Of a DNA stretch of 64,000 nucleotides, positions 57,431 to 64,000 are shown piece after piece. Position 1 is the stretch's first letter. Each line of letters starts with the position of its first letter. A program made the position numbers and the translations under genes. The notes beneath the pieces are model-generated. The model made no database searches and was not told where the DNA came from. It saw nothing but the letters and a program-made list of their open reading frames with translations. This DNA comes from Aquibium carbonis (GTDB taxonomy: Bacteria; Pseudomonadota; Alphaproteobacteria; Rhizobiales; Rhizobiaceae): the NCBI RefSeq assembly GCF_003970795.1, contig NZ_RWKW01000056.1, positions 85,274-149,273 of the forward strand, read 5' to 3'.

Positions 57431-58309
57431 TCATCCCACGAAATGGGGCCGGTAGCCCGCGCCCTCACGCGAGATCGTCATGCCATGCGCGCCCCTGATG
57501 TGTGCGGGCACCAGCAGCGCACCGGTTTCGGCCGCGCGTTCGAGCAGGGTGAGTCGGGTCGCCACGGCCTGTTCGCGGTCGGAACAGAAGGCGCTCGCCC
57601 AGCCTGGCTGGTAGACCTGAACCGGCGAATGCACGGCGTCGGCGCAAAACAGCGCCTGTCCATGTGAGCGGCAGTCGAGACAAAGCCCGACCTGCCCGGG
57701 CGAATGCCCCGCCATGGTCTCGATGCGCATGCCGCGCGACAGTTCGAAACCATCCGTCACCGTCTCCGACAAGCCGGCCTCGATCACCGGCAGCACCGAA
57801 TCCGTGTAGGCGCCGTGATTGTGCGCGCCGGGCTCCCGCTCCTCGACCGCCTGCCAGGCGGCCAGTTCGGTTTCGCCGATCAGGTAGCGGGCCTTCGGAA
57901 AGGTCGGAACCCAGCGGCCATTTTCCAGCCTGGTGTTCCAGCCGATATGGTCCGCATGCAGATGGGTGCACAGCACGACATCGACGTCGTCGGGTGAGAC
58001 ACCGGCGGCCTTCAGCCGGTCGAGAAATCCCGTCCCCTGCCGCTGGTGCCAGTCGGCACGCCGCGGCCGTTCCTTGTGCTCGCCGACGCAACTGTCGATC
58101 AGGATCGTCAGCCCACCCGCCTTGAGCAGCCAGCTCTGCACGCCGAGCAGGATGTTGCCGGCGGCGAAATCGACGTGGTGCGGGGCAAGCACCGGCTCGA
58201 GATGCCGGATTGCCTCGATATCGGCACCCGGCAGCAGGAACGACAGCGGCAGCGCGAAGGGATCGAGGTCGATGATTTTGTGAAGCGTCGCACCGCCGAG
58301 GTCGAACAT
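57431..58309 (-). CDS. metallo-beta-lactamase-fold hydrolase
   Basis: The 292-residue MBL protein has the zinc motif THLHADHIGW, a further His in MAGHSPGQVGL, Asp in FCADAVHSP and His in LVPAHIRGAHG, so both zinc sites are complete. Its pattern is near YtnP/lactonase-type hydrolases. In a ring-degradation operon a lactone or cyclic amide is a reasonable substrate, unproven. Confidence 0.85.
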   Translation of the reverse strand: MFDLGGATLHKIIDLDPFALPLSFLLPGADIEAIRHLEPVLAPHHVDFAAGNILLGVQSWLLKAGGLTILIDSCVGEHKERPRRADWHQRQGTGFLDRLKAAGVSPDDVDVVLCTHLHADHIGWNTRLENGRWVPTFPKARYLIGETELAAWQAVEEREPGAHNHGAYTDSVLPVIEAGLSETVTDGFELSRGMRIETMAGHSPGQVGLCLDCRSHGQALFCADAVHSPVQVYQPGWASAFCSDREQAVATRLTLLERAAETGALLVPAHIRGAHGMTISREGAGYRPHFVG

Positions 58310-58318
58310 GATGCGCTC

Positions 58319-59158
58319 CTACATGATCTGGGGCTTGTCGATGTGTGCCGAGCGAGCCCCGGCCGCAGCTTCTTCCGCCGGAAGCGTCTCGTCCCACAGC
58401 CGGGCGATGTAGCGACCGCCCGTCTGGTCGTTCGACGCATCGGAGCAGAGCCAGAGGATCGCGCGACGCATGATCGAAGGCGGCAGCAGATTACCGTCGG
58501 CGCCCTTCTTGCCCGGGCCTGTCGGCAGGAGGTCGGTGTCCGCCGCCCCGCCGGGCAGATAGACGTTGACGGTAACGCCGGTGCCTTCGAGATCCTGTGC
58601 CCAGACGCGCGAGGCCGCCTCCAGCGCTGCCTTCGACGGGCCATAGGGCGAATAGCCCTTGCGCACCATGGTCTGGTCGCTGGTCGAGACGTTGATAACC
58701 TTGCCCGACCCGCGCGCCACCATGCCGGGCACGGCCGCCCGCGCCATGTTGAAGGCACCGGTTACATTGGTGTCGATGATGGACTTCCACGCGTCGGGCG
58801 CGGCTTCCCAGAACCGTGTCGGCTCGACATTGAAGCGCTCCGAGATGAGCCTCATGCCGACGCCGGCATTGTTAACGAGGACATCGACCCGCCCGAACCG
58901 GGCGACCGTGTCGGCCACGACGGCCTCGCAGGCCGCGTAGGAACGGACGTCGGCGACAACGCCCAGCACATTGCCCTCCCCGCCGACCGCCGCGGCCTTC
59001 GCCACCGCTTCGTCCAGCGCTCCGCCCGGCCTGGAGCCGGTCAGCACCACCTTCATGCCTGCCGCGGCCATCTCCAGCGCCATTTCTAGGCCGAGCCCGC
59101 GCGAGGCGCCCGTGACGATCGCGACACGCCCGGGAAGCGACGGATCCGCCGCCGTCAC
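58319..59158 (-). CDS. short-chain dehydrogenase/reductase
   Basis: The 279-residue SDR has VTGASRGLGLEMAL, NNAGVGM, the Ser of NVSTSDQ and YGPSKAALEAA (YxxxK). The C-terminus is extended with DETLPAEEAAAG. The GTG start overlaps the ALDH stop (GTGA). It presumably oxidises an alcohol to the aldehyde used by the neighbouring ALDH, or the reverse. Confidence 0.9.
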   Translation of the reverse strand: MTAADPSLPGRVAIVTGASRGLGLEMALEMAAAGMKVVLTGSRPGGALDEAVAKAAAVGGEGNVLGVVADVRSYAACEAVVADTVARFGRVDVLVNNAGVGMRLISERFNVEPTRFWEAAPDAWKSIIDTNVTGAFNMARAAVPGMVARGSGKVINVSTSDQTMVRKGYSPYGPSKAALEAASRVWAQDLEGTGVTVNVYLPGGAADTDLLPTGPGKKGADGNLLPPSIMRRAILWLCSDASNDQTGGRYIARLWDETLPAEEAAAGARSAHIDKPQIM

Positions 59159-60672
59159 GCCGTCTCTCCCGAAAGCCCCATGCGCGGAAACGTCCGCCGT
59201 TCCTGGGCGATGATCGTCGACTTCATCTCGGTGAACATGGCGCGCGACCCCTGCGCGCCCTCGCGACCGAGGCCCGACTGCTTGTAGCCGCCGAAGCCGG
59301 TGCGCAGGTCGCGCACGATCGGCGTATTGACCATTACCGTGCCTGTGCGCAGCGCAGACGCCGTGCGCATGGCGCGCTTCAGATCCTCCGACCAGACATA
59401 GCCGACCAGCCCGAACTTGCTGTCATTGGCCTTGGCGACCACCTCGTCTTCCTCGTCGAAAACCTGCAGCGTGGCGAAGGGACCGAAGATCTCCTCTTGG
59501 CAGATGGCTATCGAGTTGTCGGGCGCAAGCATTGCCGTCGGTTCGAAGTAATAGCCTGCGTTGAAGCCGGCGTGACGATGCCCGCCGGTCAGCAGCGTGG
59601 CTCCGTCCTTCACGCCGGTCTCGGCATAGCGGCTCATTCGTTCCCGCTGCGAGTGGTTGATCATCGGACCGATCTCGATACCCGGCGCCAGCGGATCGCC
59701 GACGGACAGGGCCTTCGTGCGCGCAGCGAAACGCTCGATGAAGGGGTCGGCAATCTTCCGCTGGACGAAGATCCGGCTGCCGGCCAGGCACATCTGGCCG
59801 TTGTTCATGAAGGAGCCGAGCAAGGCGCCATCCAGTGCCAGGTCGAGATCGGCATCGGCATAGACGATGCTCGCCGACTTGCCGCCGAGCTCCATCGCCC
59901 CCCCCTTGATCCCCTTGGCGAGCGAGGTGAGGATGGCGGTCCCGGTCTCTGTCCCCCCGGTGAAGGAGACCATGTCGATATCGGGATGCGAGACCAGCGA
60001 GACGCCCGTGACGTGGCCGCGGCCATTGACGAGATTGAGCACGCCCTCGGGCAGGATGCCCGCCTGGGCGATCAGCGCGAAGAGCCGGGTCACCGTCAGC
60101 GGTGTCAGTTCCGACGGCTTGACCACGCAGCAGTTGCCGAAGGCGAGCGCGCCCGCGATCTTCATGGCGGTCAGGCCGAGCGGCATGTTCCAGGGGCCGA
60201 TCAGGCCGCACACGCCGATCGGCTCGTAGGTGACGAGGCTCAGAAGCCCCGGTTCCTGCGTGAACACGTCTCCGCCCGCCTGGTTCACATATTCCGAAAA
60301 GAAGCGGAAATTCTGTGCCGCCCGGGTCACGTGCATCAGCTTGGTCTGGCCAAGCGGGATTCCGGTGTTGATGCTCTCCAGCGCGGCCAGTTCGTCGGCA
60401 TGCGCGAGGATCAGGTCGTGGATCGCCATCAGCGCCTTCTGCCTGTCGGCAATGCTGGCGCGCGGCCAGGGACCATGATCGAAGGCCCGGCGCGCGGCGG
60501 TCACTGCACGATCCACCTCGTCGGCGTCGGATTCGTGCAGGATCGCGATCGGCCTCTCGGTCGAGGGATCGAGGACGGAGATGACCTCGCCCTTCGCCTC
60601 GACGAACCGTCCGGCCACGAAGCCGGTGACGCGCACGGGGTTTTCAGACAGCGCTTCGCGCGTTGTTGTCAC
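59155..60672 (-). CDS. NAD(P)-dependent aldehyde dehydrogenase
   Basis: The 505-residue ALDH has the cofactor loop FTGGTETG, Glu in MELGGKSAS and nucleophile Cys in NNGQMCLAGSRIFV, plus EEIFGPFATLQVF. GTG 60672 is preceded by GGGAG. It is upstream of the SDR and downstream of the GntR gene. Likely substrate is a semialdehyde from ring breakdown. Confidence 0.93.
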   Translation of the reverse strand: MTTTREALSENPVRVTGFVAGRFVEAKGEVISVLDPSTERPIAILHESDADEVDRAVTAARRAFDHGPWPRASIADRQKALMAIHDLILAHADELAALESINTGIPLGQTKLMHVTRAAQNFRFFSEYVNQAGGDVFTQEPGLLSLVTYEPIGVCGLIGPWNMPLGLTAMKIAGALAFGNCCVVKPSELTPLTVTRLFALIAQAGILPEGVLNLVNGRGHVTGVSLVSHPDIDMVSFTGGTETGTAILTSLAKGIKGGAMELGGKSASIVYADADLDLALDGALLGSFMNNGQMCLAGSRIFVQRKIADPFIERFAARTKALSVGDPLAPGIEIGPMINHSQRERMSRYAETGVKDGATLLTGGHRHAGFNAGYYFEPTAMLAPDNSIAICQEEIFGPFATLQVFDEEDEVVAKANDSKFGLVGYVWSEDLKRAMRTASALRTGTVMVNTPIVRDLRTGFGGYKQSGLGREGAQGSRAMFTEMKSTIIAQERRTFPRMGLSGETA

Positions 60673-60710
60673 TTGGATGCTCCCATTTTCTCAGTCTCGG
60701 ACGGCGCGTT

Positions 60711-61448
60711 TCAGCGGCCTGCCCCTGGCGCGACGTCGCGCGGTTTCGGCTTGGTCGAGAGTATGTGGCCAGCCATCGCCGTCGTCGCCCATTCGCTGTT
60801 GCGCTGCGCAAGAGCGGCGATGATGTCGCGATGCTGCTCGTTCGACCGCCGGATGTTGATGCTCTGGTCCCAGACGAACTGCTTGATCAGCACCAGCGGC
60901 AGAGAAACGGCCTGCGCGGTCAGGAGCTTCAGTTGACGGGACCGTGCAGCGGTCACGATGATGGAATGAAACTCCGAGTTGAGCGTGACGAACGCGTTCG
61001 CCGCCTCCGCCCCGCCGGCCGGATCGATCCGGTCGATCTCCACCACCAGCCGCTCCAGCTCGCGAATTTCCTCGTCGGTGATCTTTTGGGCCGCCACGCC
61101 CGCCGCATAGCTTTCGAGACGGGCGCGCACGTCGAAAATGATCACCACCTCCTCGTAGGAGAAGTCGGCCACGAAGCGGTGCCTGTTCTCGGCGATCGCC
61201 AGCCCCTCTCCGACAAGACGCCGCAGCGCCTCGCGGACCGGCGTCCGGCTGGTGCCCGTCATGGCCGAAAGCGGCTCTTCGCGCAGATGGTCCCCGGGCT
61301 TCAGCTCCCCCGTCAGGATCGCGCGGCGGATCAGTTCATAGGCGCGCTCCACGGGCCGGCTGGACTCGGCCCGCTCGAGCTGGCTGACGACCTCGGGGTC
61401 GACGAAGATCAGGCTTCCGTCGCGCCGAAGCGCCGCATCGATCGTCAT
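60711..61448 (-). CDS. GntR-family regulator, FCD (FadR) type
   Basis: The 245-residue protein has an HTH (AYELIRRAILTGELKPGDHL, then LSAMTGTSRTPVREALRRL) and an FCD helical domain with metal-binding His/Asp pattern (FDVRARLES, NSEFHSIIV, NEQHRDIIAAL). ATG 61448 overlaps the deacetylase-like stop as ATGA. Lying inside the operon, it probably autoregulates it. Its palindromes would be expected upstream of the window end. Confidence 0.9.
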   Translation of the reverse strand: MTIDAALRRDGSLIFVDPEVVSQLERAESSRPVERAYELIRRAILTGELKPGDHLREEPLSAMTGTSRTPVREALRRLVGEGLAIAENRHRFVADFSYEEVVIIFDVRARLESYAAGVAAQKITDEEIRELERLVVEIDRIDPAGGAEAANAFVTLNSEFHSIIVTAARSRQLKLLTAQAVSLPLVLIKQFVWDQSINIRRSNEQHRDIIAALAQRNSEWATTAMAGHILSTKPKPRDVAPGAGR

Positions 61449-62359
61449 GCTGTTTCCGGATCGATGTGGCTCTCGTGATTCTCGAGATACCATTCCGCGA
61501 TTTCCTCCCTCGTCGCGAACCACACCCCGTCGAACTGCTTGGCGTAGCGGATGAAATCCCGCAAGGCGCGAATGCGGAACGGCTGTCCGATCACGTGCGG
61601 GTGCAGTCCGATGTTCATGAACCGGCCGCTCGTTGCGCTTTCGGCATAAAGCCAGTCGAACTGCTCCTTGAACATCATGAAGCCCGTCTCGACCGTCAGC
61701 CCCTGGCGCAGGAACGAGAAGTCGTTGACCTCGGAGGTATAGGAGACCGAGACCATCGGCCTGCCGCTGCGCGTCTTGACCAGATAGGGCTGGTCGTCAT
61801 TGAGCAGGTCGGTGATGAAGATCAGCCCCTCTTCCGAGAGGATGTCGATCGTGTTCAGCGTCGAGCGCAGCGATGACGACAGCCAGCCCTTGGCCTTGCG
61901 ACCGACGGCCTGCTCGTAGACGTCGAGCGTGCGCTTGATGACCGCGCGCTCCTTCTCCTCGTCGAACATGTAGTCGGTGAGGAGTTCGTCCTGCACGTAG
62001 TTGTGCGCCACGATCTCGAAGCCGCGCGAAAGCGCCGCCTCGATCACCTCCTTGCGCTCGATGGCCATCTTGGCGTTCATCGTGCAGCTCGACTTCACGC
62101 CCTCGGCGTCGAAAAGGTCGAACATGCGCCACACGCCCACGCGCTGGCCATATTCGCGCCACGTGAAGTTCGGGTTGTCGTAGACATTGCCCGGCAGGTC
62201 ACCGCCGACGATGCCCGGACCGCCCGGATAGTACTTCTTGTCGGTGGGCTGGACCTTGTCCCAATACTCGAAATTCGTCGTGAGAATGACCGCCAGCCGC
62301 TTGCCGTCCGGCCATTTCAGCGGCTTGCGTTTCGGCAGCGGTACGAAATCGTAATGCAT
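61445..62359 (-). CDS. polysaccharide deacetylase-family (PuuE-like) hydrolase
   Basis: The 304-residue NodB-fold protein has LAVILTTNFEYWD at the N-terminus (the first metal Asp is changed), GFEIVAHNYVQDE (H-N instead of HxxxH with the usual spacing) and NIGLHPHVIGQP. It resembles PuuE-type allantoinases and other cofactor-poor amide hydrolases more than chitin deacetylases. An amide or cyclic imide substrate is likely. Confidence 0.8.
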   Translation of the reverse strand: MHYDFVPLPKRKPLKWPDGKRLAVILTTNFEYWDKVQPTDKKYYPGGPGIVGGDLPGNVYDNPNFTWREYGQRVGVWRMFDLFDAEGVKSSCTMNAKMAIERKEVIEAALSRGFEIVAHNYVQDELLTDYMFDEEKERAVIKRTLDVYEQAVGRKAKGWLSSSLRSTLNTIDILSEEGLIFITDLLNDDQPYLVKTRSGRPMVSVSYTSEVNDFSFLRQGLTVETGFMMFKEQFDWLYAESATSGRFMNIGLHPHVIGQPFRIRALRDFIRYAKQFDGVWFATREEIAEWYLENHESHIDPETA

Positions 62360-62375
62360 GTCCAGCCCTCGCCGA

Positions 62376-63122
62376 TCAGTACTTCGCCAGAAGCGAACCG
62401 AAGCCCTGCACCTTGTCCTCGATGCCGTTCATCCGCAGCGCATGCCAGTAGGTCGCGGTGTTGATCGCGATCACGGGCTTGTCGAGCCAGAACTCGGCGA
62501 TCGCGCCGACCCGGGCCATGGCCAGGTTGGTTCCGGCCTGGACGATCGCCTCGACGGAGGGATCGTTGACCTCGATGATGGCGTCGCGCAGCGTCTGCTC
62601 CGACTCGTGCGCGATCAGCATCGGGCTCTTGCACTTCAGGCCCTTCACGGTCACGACCTCGTAGCCGCAATCGGTGAAGAACTTGCGCACCTGCTCGTCG
62701 CCGATCGGCATGTAGGGCGTCACCACCGCGATGCGCTTGATGTCGCCGAATTTCGCCAGCGCCGCCTGGCAGGCGTCGGAGCCCATGGCGACGTTCATGC
62801 CGGCGCGCGCCTCGACCTCGGCCTTCAGCGTATCCGCGCGGTCCTTGCCGTCCCAGAAGGTCTCGGCCGACATGCCCATGATCATGGCGTCGGGCGAGCA
62901 GGTCTTGACGGCGTCGATGGCGTTCATCGTCTCGGCGCGGATGCGCATGACGAGCTCGTTGAAATCCTCGTCCGAGTGGACCGGATCATCCGGGATGATG
63001 ATGCGGGAGAAATGGTTGGTCACGCCGACGGGGCGCATGGAATCGAATTCCGGCTGCACCGACGTGTTGGTGGACGGCGCGATGACGCCGAACTTCATCC
63101 GGTAACCGAGACTGTCGACCAT
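62376..63122 (-). CDS. Asp/Glu racemase-superfamily protein, maleate isomerase-like (second)
   Basis: The 248-residue protein has KFGVIAPSTNTSVQPEFDSM, the N-terminal signature of maleate cis-trans isomerases. However, GMSAETFW replaces the usual first-Cys segment and QAGTNLAMA replaces the second, so both catalytic cysteines seem absent. It differs in this from the first copy at 55666. GAGGAACG precedes ATG 63122. Confidence 0.82.
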   Translation of the reverse strand: MVDSLGYRMKFGVIAPSTNTSVQPEFDSMRPVGVTNHFSRIIIPDDPVHSDEDFNELVMRIRAETMNAIDAVKTCSPDAMIMGMSAETFWDGKDRADTLKAEVEARAGMNVAMGSDACQAALAKFGDIKRIAVVTPYMPIGDEQVRKFFTDCGYEVVTVKGLKCKSPMLIAHESEQTLRDAIIEVNDPSVEAIVQAGTNLAMARVGAIAEFWLDKPVIAINTATYWHALRMNGIEDKVQGFGSLLAKY

Positions 63123-63164
63123 GGAAACGTTCCTCGTATGTTGGTGTCTTGAACAGGGTTGGCG

Positions 63165-64000
63165 TCAGGCGACGGCTTCGAGATCGCGCAGCGACTGGAT
63201 CATCGAAGACTTCAGCAGGAAGTCGCGGTGCTTGCGCGGATCGGCCACGATCGAGCGCATCTCGTCATGATAGGCGCGGCGCTGGGCCGGGTCCGTCTCG
63301 TTCATCATCTGGCGATTGCGCAGGGTCTGGGCCTGCACCGCCTCCAGCGTCACCTTGCGCCGCTGGCGCTCGTAGCGCCCCATCAGGTCCACCGGCGCCG
63401 CGCCCTTGATCACCTGCGTGAGCTTCTCGGTCAGATTGATGGCGTCGTGAATGCCGCCGTTCATGCCCATGCCGCCGAGCGGATTGTTCACATGCGCCGA
63501 ATCGCCGGCGAGGAAGATCCTGCCGCTGACGAAGTTCGCAGCGACGCGCTGGTTGACCCGATATGCCGTCGCATGAACGATGTCGTAGCCCTTCTCGTTG
63601 GGGCAGAGCGCCTGCAGGCGCGCCTGCATCGTTTCGGGGTCCTTGATCTGCTCCTCGGTCTGGTTCGGATCGGTCGGCAGCAGCACGCGCCACAGCGACG
63701 GGGTGCGCAGCAGCACCGCCCACTCGTTCGGATCCGTCACGTAGGCGATGGGCGCCAGATCGGGAATGGCTTCGGCGAAGTCGAAATGCGTCGACATCGA
63801 CAGGAAGATTTCCGGGATGGTCATGCCTTCGAAGGGGATCTCGAGCGACTTGCGGATCGGGCTGCGCGCGCCGTCGGCGGCGATCAGGTAGGCGGCGCGC
63901 ATCTCTTCCACCGAGCCGTCGGGCCGGCGCACCGAAAGCGTCGCGCCGGTTTCGTCCTGGGTGGCGCCCACCGCCTCTGCCTCATAGATGATCTCGGCGG
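63165..64000 (-). CDS. FAD-dependent aromatic monooxygenase (5' part outside window)
   Basis: The visible 278 C-terminal residues belong to a PHBH-type flavoprotein. YLIAADGARSPIRKSL is the DG fingerprint, and GRIFLAGDSAHVNNPLGGMGMNGGIHDAINL is the GD motif that binds the FAD ribityl. The N-terminal GxGxxG is beyond the window edge. Such enzymes hydroxylate phenols or hydroxypyridines; the neighbours suggest the latter. It heads the visible operon down to the metallo-hydrolase gene. Confidence 0.85.
   Translation of the reverse strand, partial: AEIIYEAEAVGATQDETGATLSVRRPDGSVEEMRAAYLIAADGARSPIRKSLEIPFEGMTIPEIFLSMSTHFDFAEAIPDLAPIAYVTDPNEWAVLLRTPSLWRVLLPTDPNQTEEQIKDPETMQARLQALCPNEKGYDIVHATAYRVNQRVAANFVSGRIFLAGDSAHVNNPLGGMGMNGGIHDAINLTEKLTQVIKGAAPVDLMGRYERQRRKVTLEAVQAQTLRNRQMMNETDPAQRRAYHDEMRSIVADPRKHRDFLLKSSMIQSLRDLEAVA

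Noticed and set aside
1..64000. tRNA, rRNA, CRISPR arrays, transposase genes, prophage genes
   Set aside because: None was recognised on reading both strands; apart from the inverted repeat at 32656-32797 no mobile-element hallmark was found.

Overview
This is a GC-rich (clearly above 60% G+C) window of densely packed, mostly minus-strand operons with ATGA and ATGGCTGA stop/start overlaps. The gene families (LigM-type O-demethylase, LuxO-like regulator in a Che operon, alpha-E/ATP-grasp/transglutaminase set, several Liv-type ABC systems, allophanate hydrolase with a BMP-type transporter) and the rhizobial-looking palindromic repeat at 32656-32797 suggest a soil or plant-associated alphaproteobacterium, probably Hyphomicrobiales. 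That placement is inference. No rRNA, tRNA, CRISPR array, phage or IS transposase was seen. The window reads as a catabolic and sensory accessory region.

Region by region. 1-3863: a partial spermidine-synthase-like gene, a crotonase-fold protein and a PAS-GGDEF-EAL protein. 4081-12491: an aromatic O-demethylation module with a MetF-like reductase, a LigM-like tetrahydrofolate-dependent aryl O-demethylase, an extradiol ring-cleavage dioxygenase and a Liv-type ABC importer. Near-identical TGTATACA palindromes lie in front of metF, ligM and the importer binding-protein gene, so they look like one regulon. The importer livF has an apparent 1-nt deletion at codon 8. 12838-19540: transglutaminase, circularly permuted ATP-grasp/alpha-E and transglutaminase-DUF2126 genes. 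19541-30766: a complete chemosensory operon (STAS, CheY, CheA, CheW, MCP, CheW, CheR, CheB, a soluble double-MCP-tip protein) that ends in a LuxO-like sigma54 activator. A consensus sigma54 promoter with an upstream TTGCA-N3-TGCAA palindrome precedes the operon, which suggests a self-contained circuit.

30772-41327: a biuret/allophanate nitrogen-scavenging cluster with AtzF, BMP-family ABC transporter, BiuH, a second cysteine hydrolase, a 5-formyl-THF cyclo-ligase-like protein and HpxZ/AtzH, with a divergent LysR regulator. 41429-53327: an amide module with binding protein, LivH, LivM, LivG, a LivF-amidase fusion protein and an acyl-CoA synthetase; upstream lie an SPFH protein, a signal-less AmiC-like sensor and a divergent MarR regulator. 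Import, hydrolysis and CoA activation are therefore encoded in sequence. 53378-64000: two gene sets resembling N-heterocycle or maleamate catabolism (isochorismatase-fold amidohydrolase, two maleate-isomerase/Asp-Glu-racemase proteins, PEP-mutase/ICL-family lyase, SDRs, ALDH, metallo-hydrolase, PuuE-like deacetylase, FAD monooxygenase) with HutC-type and FCD-type GntR regulators.

The most unusual items are the LivF-amidase fusion with a strong internal ribosome binding site, and the sigma54/LuxO-like chemosensory operon.
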